A stretch of DNA of 64,000 bases from Mesorhizobium sp. M4B.F.Ca.ET.058.02.1.1 (lineage in GTDB: Bacteria > Pseudomonadota > Alphaproteobacteria > Rhizobiales > Rhizobiaceae). The translations under genes were made by a program, and so were the position numbers. Under the pieces are notes generated by a model. That model saw nothing but the letters and a program-made list of their open reading frames with translations, was not told where the DNA came from and did no database searches. The stretch covers positions 4,092,001 to 4,156,000 of the forward strand of contig NZ_CP034450.1 of the NCBI RefSeq assembly GCF_003952505.1. The letters run 5' to 3'. This document shows, one piece after another, positions 59,319-64,000 of the stretch; position 1 is the stretch's first letter; every line of letters starts with the position of its first letter.

Positions 59319-60821
59319 ATGGACGACGTCATTCTTTCCCTTGAAGGGGTCGGGAAGATTTTCCCCGGCGCCGTCGCGCTGAGCGATGTGTCGCTGTCGA
59401 TCGCGCGCGGCGAAACCCACATCATCCTGGGCGAGAACGGTGCCGGCAAGTCGACGCTGATCAAGCTTTTGGCCGGCATCTACCGGCCGGACGGCGGCGC
59501 GATCGCCTTCAACGGCGCGCCATATCAGCCGAAGACGCCGCACGATGCGCAGCAGAGCGGCATCCGCATCGTGCATCAGGAGCTCAACCTGCTGCCCTAT
59601 CTCAGCATCGCCGAGAATTTGATGCTGGAAAGCCTGCCGCGCCGTCGCTTCGGCATCGTCGACGGCAAGGCGCTCAACCGGCGCGCCTTGGCCCTGCTCA
59701 AGGAGGTCGGGCTCGACATCGATCCAAGGACGCGCGTCGAGGCGCTCGGCGTCGCGCAGATGCAACTGGTCGAGATCGCCAAGGCGCTGAGCTATGACAG
59801 CAAGCTTCTCGTCCTCGATGAACCGACGGCGACGCTGACGCCACCGGAAATCGAGCGTCTCTTCGCCATCATCAAGCGGCTGAAGGCCAGGGGCGTTACT
59901 ATCATTTATATCTCCCACCGCCTGCACGAGGTGTTCGAGATCGGCGACCGGGTCACCGTGCTGCGCAACGGCAGGCTGGTCGCGACCCGCGACCTGCAAG
60001 GCCTCACCGTTCCGGACCTTGTGCGCATGATGATCGGCCGCGACATCGCCGACGAATACAGCTTCGATGCCGCGATCGTGCCGGGCAAGGTCGCGCTCAG
60101 CATCAGCAACCTGAAGCGCGACGCCACGACACCGGCGATTTCCTTCGATGTGCGACATGGCGAGATCCTCGGCGTCGCCGGACTGGTCGGCAGCGGCCGG
60201 ACGGAAGCCATGCGGGCGCTGTTCGGGGCCGATCCGAAACTTGACGGCGTCGTCGCCATCGACGGCAGGCCAGTGGCGATCACGGCGCCCAAGGATGCGG
60301 TGCGGCATGGCTTGAGCCTGCTGACCGAAGACCGCAAGGGGCAGGGCCTGCTTCTCGACCTGCCGGTCGACAAGAACATCACCATCACCGATCTCGGCAA
60401 GGTCTCGCGCCATGGGCTGGTCAACCGCAGGGCCGAAGCCGCGGCGGCCACCGACCTGGTAGGCCAGCTGCGCGTCAAGGCAAGCTCGATCGAGCAGGCG
60501 GTGCGCAACCTTTCGGGCGGCAACCAGCAGAAGGTGGTGCTGGCCAAATGGCTGTTCCGCGGCACCTCGACGCTGATCCTCGACGAGCCGACGCGCGGCG
60601 TCGACATCGGCGCGCGGCGCGAGATCTATCAGCTCCTGTGGATGCTGGCGGCGGCGCAGAAAGGCATCATCATGGTGTCGTCCGACCTGCCCGAGCTGAT
60701 GGGCATGTGCCACCGCATCATCGTCTTTTCCAAGAACAGAATAGTCGGCGAGGTGCCGCGCGCCGAATTCGACCAGGAGCGCATCCTGTCGCTCGCCTAT
60801 CAGGAGTATGTGAGACCATGA
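59319..60821 (+). CDS. Ribose-type sugar ABC transporter ATP-binding protein (RbsA class, two ATPase domains)
   Basis: A 500-residue duplicated ATPase. The first domain has Walker A LGENGAGKSTLIKLLAGIY near 40, Walker B LLVLDEPTATLT and H-loop IYISHRLHEV. The second, as typical of RbsA, has a degenerate P-loop VAGLVGSGRTEAMRALFGA near 290 but an intact signature NLSGGNQQKVVLAKWL and DEPTRGVDIGARREIY. It overlaps the permease gene by 4 bp (ATGA). Confidence 0.94.
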   Translation: MDDVILSLEGVGKIFPGAVALSDVSLSIARGETHIILGENGAGKSTLIKLLAGIYRPDGGAIAFNGAPYQPKTPHDAQQSGIRIVHQELNLLPYLSIAENLMLESLPRRRFGIVDGKALNRRALALLKEVGLDIDPRTRVEALGVAQMQLVEIAKALSYDSKLLVLDEPTATLTPPEIERLFAIIKRLKARGVTIIYISHRLHEVFEIGDRVTVLRNGRLVATRDLQGLTVPDLVRMMIGRDIADEYSFDAAIVPGKVALSISNLKRDATTPAISFDVRHGEILGVAGLVGSGRTEAMRALFGADPKLDGVVAIDGRPVAITAPKDAVRHGLSLLTEDRKGQGLLLDLPVDKNITITDLGKVSRHGLVNRRAEAAAATDLVGQLRVKASSIEQAVRNLSGGNQQKVVLAKWLFRGTSTLILDEPTRGVDIGARREIYQLLWMLAAAQKGIIMVSSDLPELMGMCHRIIVFSKNRIVGEVPRAEFDQERILSLAYQEYVRP

Positions 60822-61834
60822 GCGAGACGTCCGAGGCTGTCGTGTCGGCGCCTGTTTCCCCCGGCAGGGCGAAATTCCTGCGCTTTCTCATCCGCGACGC
60901 CGGCGTGCTCCTGGCGCTGGTGCTGATTACGATCTTCTTCTCCATCAGCGCGCCCTATTTCGCCACGCCGGGCAACGCGCTCAAGATCTTCGTTCAGATC
61001 GCCATCAACACGGTTCTGGCCGCGGGCATGACCTTCGTCATCCTCACCGGCGGCATCGACCTTTCGGTCGGCTCGGTGCTGGCGCTCTGCACGGTGGTGG
61101 GCGCCACCATCATGATCAACGAGAGCCTGTCGCCGGCGGCGGCGATCACGCTGGCGCTCATCGCCTGCATGGCGACCGGTGCTGCCTGCGGCTTCCTCAA
61201 CGGCTGGATTTCGACGCGCTGGAAGATTCCGTCCTTCATCGTCACGCTCGGCATGCTCAACATGGCCGCGGGCGCGGCCCGCGTGGTCAGCGACAATTCG
61301 ACCATCACCGGCCTGCCGCAAAGCTTCGTCGATTTCGGCAATCTGATCATCGGCGGCTTCCTGCCCTCGATCTTCCTTGTCGCGGTGCTGGTAATCGCGA
61401 TCGGCTGGTTCGTGCTGCGCTTCACCGTCTTCGGCCGCATGATCTTCGCCGTCGGCACCAACGACGAGGCGGTGCGGCTCTCCGGCCACAATCCGGATTT
61501 CTACAAGGTGGCGGCCTTCACCATCAGCGGCCTGACCGCCGGTATCGCGGCGATGGTCTATCTGTTGCGCCTCAACATCGGCAGCCCGATCGCCGGCGTC
61601 GGCTACGAACTCAATGCGATCGCCGCCGTCATCATCGGCGGCACGAGCCTCAGCGGGGGCAAGGGCTCGATCGTCGGCACGCTGGTCGGCGCCTGTATTC
61701 TGCAGGTTCTGAGCACCGGTCTGCAGCTGCTCGGCGTCGGCGACAATTTCAAGCCGATCGTGATTGGGCTTGTCATCGTGCTCGCCGTCATCCTAGACGC
61801 ATATCGGGAGAGGCTGTTGCGCAAGATACGCTAG
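60818..61834 (+). CDS. Ribose-type sugar ABC transporter permease (RbsC class)
   Basis: A 338-residue BPD_transp_2 permease with about 8-10 hydrophobic segments. Family motifs are GMTFVILTGGIDLSVGSVLA, GLLNGW-like GFLNGWISTRWKIPSFIVTL, and GGTSLSGGKGSIVGTLVGAC. The TAG stop coincides with the edge (CTAGAGC) of a mosaic repeat. Confidence 0.94.
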   Translation: MSETSEAVVSAPVSPGRAKFLRFLIRDAGVLLALVLITIFFSISAPYFATPGNALKIFVQIAINTVLAAGMTFVILTGGIDLSVGSVLALCTVVGATIMINESLSPAAAITLALIACMATGAACGFLNGWISTRWKIPSFIVTLGMLNMAAGAARVVSDNSTITGLPQSFVDFGNLIIGGFLPSIFLVAVLVIAIGWFVLRFTVFGRMIFAVGTNDEAVRLSGHNPDFYKVAAFTISGLTAGIAAMVYLLRLNIGSPIAGVGYELNAIAAVIIGGTSLSGGKGSIVGTLVGACILQVLSTGLQLLGVGDNFKPIVIGLVIVLAVILDAYRERLLRKIR

Positions 61835-61995
61835 AGCCGGATGATTTCAGGTCGAATCGACCTGAAATCTGAATCCGGCTCTAAATCAAAGAGATAGAGC
61901 ATGATGTCTTCCGAAAACCGCTTCACACTTTTCGGCATCATGCACTAGGGCAATTCCAGGAAAAGTGCGTAGCGGTTTTCCGTCCGGAATTGCGT
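61832..61995. repeat. Mosaic palindromic repeats between permease and LacI genes
   Basis: Three units in a row. A perfect-looking palindrome TAGAGCCGGATGATTTCAGG ... CCTGAAAT ... CCGGCTCTA spans 61832-61883. Family D copy 2 (AGAGCATGATGTCTTCCGAA ... TTCGGCATCATGCACTAG) spans 61897-61947. Family C copy 3, reversed (CAATTCCAGGAAAAGTGCGT ... CCGTCCGGAATTGCG), spans 61946-61995. No gene lies in this 192-bp gap. Confidence 0.8.
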
Positions 61996-62026
61996 GGGAA
62001 ATGTAGGAGCGGTGGGACCAGGGGCC

Positions 62027-63028
62027 ATGACAACGATTGCCGATGTCGCGCGCTATGCGGGAGTGTCCGTCGCAACGGTCTCGCATGTGATGAATCGCAC
62101 GCGCCATGTCGAGCCGGAGACGGCCGAGCGCGTGCGCGCGGCGATCGCGGCGCTGCGCTACAGCCCGAATTCGCTGGCGCGAAGCCTCAGGCGCGGCGAG
62201 ACCAAGACCATCGGCCTGCTTCTGCCGGACAACTCCAACCCGTTCTTCGCCAGCGTCGCGCGCCAGATCGAGGATGCCGGGTTCGTCGCCGGCTATACGG
62301 TGATCCTGTGCAACTCCGACGGCAGCGCCGAAAAGGAAGAGCGCTATCTTTCGGTGCTGATGGCCAAGCAGATCGACGGGCTGATCTTTGCCGGCTCGTC
62401 CGACCACGCGCGGGTGTTCTCGCGTCTGTTGCCAGATGTGCCGGCGGTGCTGCTCGACCGCGAGATCCATTCCGTCAACGTCGATTCCGTGCTGGTCGAC
62501 CACGATCACGGCGGCTATCTCGCCGGCCGGCACCTGGTCGGGCTCGGGCACAAGCGGATCGGCGTCATCGGCGGCCCGCGCGATTCGAGCTCCAGCCCGG
62601 CCCGCCTGCGCGGCTTCACCCGGGCGCTGGGGGAAGCAGGCGTCGACCTGCCTGCCTCAGCAGTGGTCGATTCTGATTATCATTTCGCCGGCGGCCGGCT
62701 GGCTATGGAGCGGCTGCTAACGCAGGCGCCCGACATCACGGCGGTATTCGCCTGCAACGACCTGATGGCCATGGGCGCCATCACCGCGCTGCGTTCGCGC
62801 GGATTGCGCGTTCCCGACGACATGTCGCTGGTCGGCTTCGACGACATCCCCTACGCCGTCACCACCTGGCCGCCGTTGACGACGATCGCGCAGCCGGTGG
62901 AGAAGATCGGAACGCGGGCAGTGAGCCTGCTGCTGGAACGTCTCGGCGAGCCGGCCGCGCCGTCGCGACGGGAAGTCCTGACGCCTGTCCTCGTCGAACG
63001 CGAAAGCTGCGCGCCGTTGCGCGGGTAG
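62027..63028 (+). CDS. LacI-family transcriptional regulator
   Basis: A 333-residue repressor: N-terminal HTH and hinge (residues 2-58; TTIADVARYAGVSVATVSHV, NSLARSLRRGETKTIGLLLP) and a periplasmic-binding-protein-like sensor domain (FACNDLMAMGAITALRSRGL, SLVGFDDIPYAVTTWPPLTT). It closes the ribose-type transporter cluster and most likely binds the 26-bp palindrome in front of the binding protein gene, released by the transported sugar. The ATG at 62027 is chosen for the canonical MTTIADVA start. Confidence 0.94.
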   Translation: MTTIADVARYAGVSVATVSHVMNRTRHVEPETAERVRAAIAALRYSPNSLARSLRRGETKTIGLLLPDNSNPFFASVARQIEDAGFVAGYTVILCNSDGSAEKEERYLSVLMAKQIDGLIFAGSSDHARVFSRLLPDVPAVLLDREIHSVNVDSVLVDHDHGGYLAGRHLVGLGHKRIGVIGGPRDSSSSPARLRGFTRALGEAGVDLPASAVVDSDYHFAGGRLAMERLLTQAPDITAVFACNDLMAMGAITALRSRGLRVPDDMSLVGFDDIPYAVTTWPPLTTIAQPVEKIGTRAVSLLLERLGEPAAPSRREVLTPVLVERESCAPLRG

Positions 63029-63031
63029 CGC

Positions 63032-63183
63032 GTAATCTCCCCCCTTGAGGGGGAGATGTCGCCGAAGGCGACAGAGGGGGTCGCTGCGCATGAAGCGCCA
63101 ACCTCCATCTGCACAAGCAGGCCGAGCCCAGTCGAACCGACCCCCTCTGGCCTGCCGGCCATCTCCCCCTCAAGGGGGGAGAT
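63032..63183 (-). repeat. Palindromic repeat, family B copy 2 (inverted)
   Basis: The reverse complement of the 48652-48804 unit: the GTCGCCGAAGGCGACAGAGG arm is now on the left and CCTCTGGCCTGCCGGCCATC on the right, both bounded by CTCCCCCTTGAGGGGGAG-type ends. It lies between the convergent LacI and ornithine cyclodeaminase genes. Confidence 0.85.
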
Positions 63184-63197
63184 ACGTGCTCATTCCC

Positions 63198-64000
63198 TCA
63201 AGCCGCCGGCTGCAAACCTGCCCTCAAAAGCATGCCGAACAGGTCGCGCGGCTCGTCGGGATCGGCGAGCAGGTCTAGCTCCTCATAGAGGCCGGTGGCC
63301 TGCAACTGGTCGCGAACATAGCGCAGCGCGGAAAAATCCTCCGTTGCGAAGCCGACGGAATCGAACAGCGTGACCTGCTCCGGCGCCCTGCGGCCTTGCG
63401 CCTTGCCGGTCATCACCTGCCACAGCTCGGTCACCGGATGGTCGGCGTCGAGCTGCTGGATTTCGCCCTCGATGCGCGTCTGCGGCGGAAACTCGACGAA
63501 GATGTCGGAGCGCAACAGGATGTCGCGATGCAGTTCCGTCTTGCCGGGGCAGTCGCCGCCGACGGCGTTGATGTGGACGCCGGAGCCGACCATGTTGTCG
63601 GTGAGAATGGTGGCGTACTGCTTGTCGGCGGTCACCGTGGTGATGATGTCGACACCTTCCACCGCATCCTGCCCGGTGGCGCAGATGGTGATGTCAAAAC
63701 CCTTGCCGGCAAGGTTGCGGGCGCATTTTTCCGAAGCCTGGCGATCGATGTCGTAGAGCCGCAGCCTGTCGATGCCGAGCAGCGCCTTGAAGGCGATGGC
63801 CTGGAATTCGGACTGGGCGCCGTTGCCGATGATGGCCATGGCGCGCGAACCCTTCGGCGCCAGATATTTGGCCGCGACGGCGGAAGTGGCGGCGGTGCGC
63901 AGCGCCGTCAGGATGGTCATCTCGGTCAGCAGCATCGGATAGCCGGAGCCGACATCGGCCAGCACGCCGAAGGCGGTGACCGTCTGGCGGCCCTCGCGCA
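63198..64000 (-). CDS. Ornithine cyclodeaminase family protein, N-terminus outside the window
   Basis: Ornithine cyclodeaminase converts ornithine to proline with release of ammonia, using bound NAD+. The frame is open to the window edge (REGRQTVTAFGVLADVGSGY and on), so the 5' end is missing; 267 residues are visible of the usual 330-355. Motifs: LTALRTAATSAVAAKYLAPK, the Rossmann loop MAIIGNGAQSEFQA, VDIITTVTADK and SGVHINAVGGDCPGKTELH. The relatives alanine dehydrogenase/mu-crystallin cannot be fully excluded. Confidence 0.9.
   Translation of the reverse strand, partial: REGRQTVTAFGVLADVGSGYPMLLTEMTILTALRTAATSAVAAKYLAPKGSRAMAIIGNGAQSEFQAIAFKALLGIDRLRLYDIDRQASEKCARNLAGKGFDITICATGQDAVEGVDIITTVTADKQYATILTDNMVGSGVHINAVGGDCPGKTELHRDILLRSDIFVEFPPQTRIEGEIQQLDADHPVTELWQVMTGKAQGRRAPEQVTLFDSVGFATEDFSALRYVRDQLQATGLYEELDLLADPDEPRDLFGMLLRAGLQPAA

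Overview
The window is a high-GC alphaproteobacterial chromosome segment, most likely from the Rhizobiales and probably Mesorhizobium or a close relative. The reasons are the conserved block secB / dnaQ-coaE-aroE-maf / PSRP regulator / oriC / hemE-hemJ / rho / mnmE-mnmG-rsmG-parA-parB, a short 206-residue GpmA, GANTC (CcrM) sites at the origin, an intracellular PHB depolymerase, and many mosaic palindromic intergenic repeats of the rhizobial kind. Species identity is inference.

Layout. 1-7.2 kb: partial glucokinase, an MsbA-like ABC exporter overlapping dapB, gpmA, a tRNA-Leu(CAG), an orphan gene, then a cyclic-nucleotide-binding/thioredoxin-reductase-like fusion overlapping a UBP zinc-finger gene. 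7.2-11.2 kb: degraded ground with an antitoxin remnant, a frameshifted Asp/Glu-racemase-type gene, dadA and a frameshifted secreted protein of unknown function. 11.3-17.8 kb: reverse transsulfuration pair (CBS, cystathionine lyase), small membrane proteins, an RlpA-like protein, PhaZ, a transglutaminase-like peptidase and a His-rich secreted peptide. 17.8-25 kb: XRE/Smr/MltA/Tim44 operon, fxsA, secB, and the dnaQ-coaE-aroE-maf operon. 25.2-37.5 kb: the replication-origin neighbourhood (PSRP regulator, oriC, hemE, hemJ, rho, mnmE, mnmG, rsmG, parA, parB) with several parS sites.

37.9-43.2 kb: a DUF1326/DUF2182 pair, holA, then one palindromic repeat split by two different insertion sequences: an IS481-family element with clean inverted repeats and a 4-bp target duplication, and an IS110-family element. 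The leader of the IS110 element can be folded as a two-loop bridge RNA. Its target guide matches the repeat the element sits in, and a donor guide matches the element's own terminus. I consider this the most interesting signal in the window.

43.4-48.6 kb: a complete branched-chain 2-oxoacid dehydrogenase operon (E1alpha, E1beta, E2, E3) interrupted by a repeat before E3. 48.8-50.5 kb: a saccharopine-dehydrogenase-like enzyme divergent from an Lrp/AsnC regulator. 50.6-58.0 kb: a carbohydrate import system (binding protein, two permeases, ATPase) followed by an oxidoreductase/aldo-keto reductase fusion, with a divergent AraC regulator. 58.1-63.0 kb: a second, ribose-type sugar ABC system whose promoter carries a perfect 26-bp palindrome, ending with a LacI repressor that probably reads it. 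The window ends in a partial ornithine cyclodeaminase gene.

All function calls rest on motif and family recognition by eye; no database search was possible.
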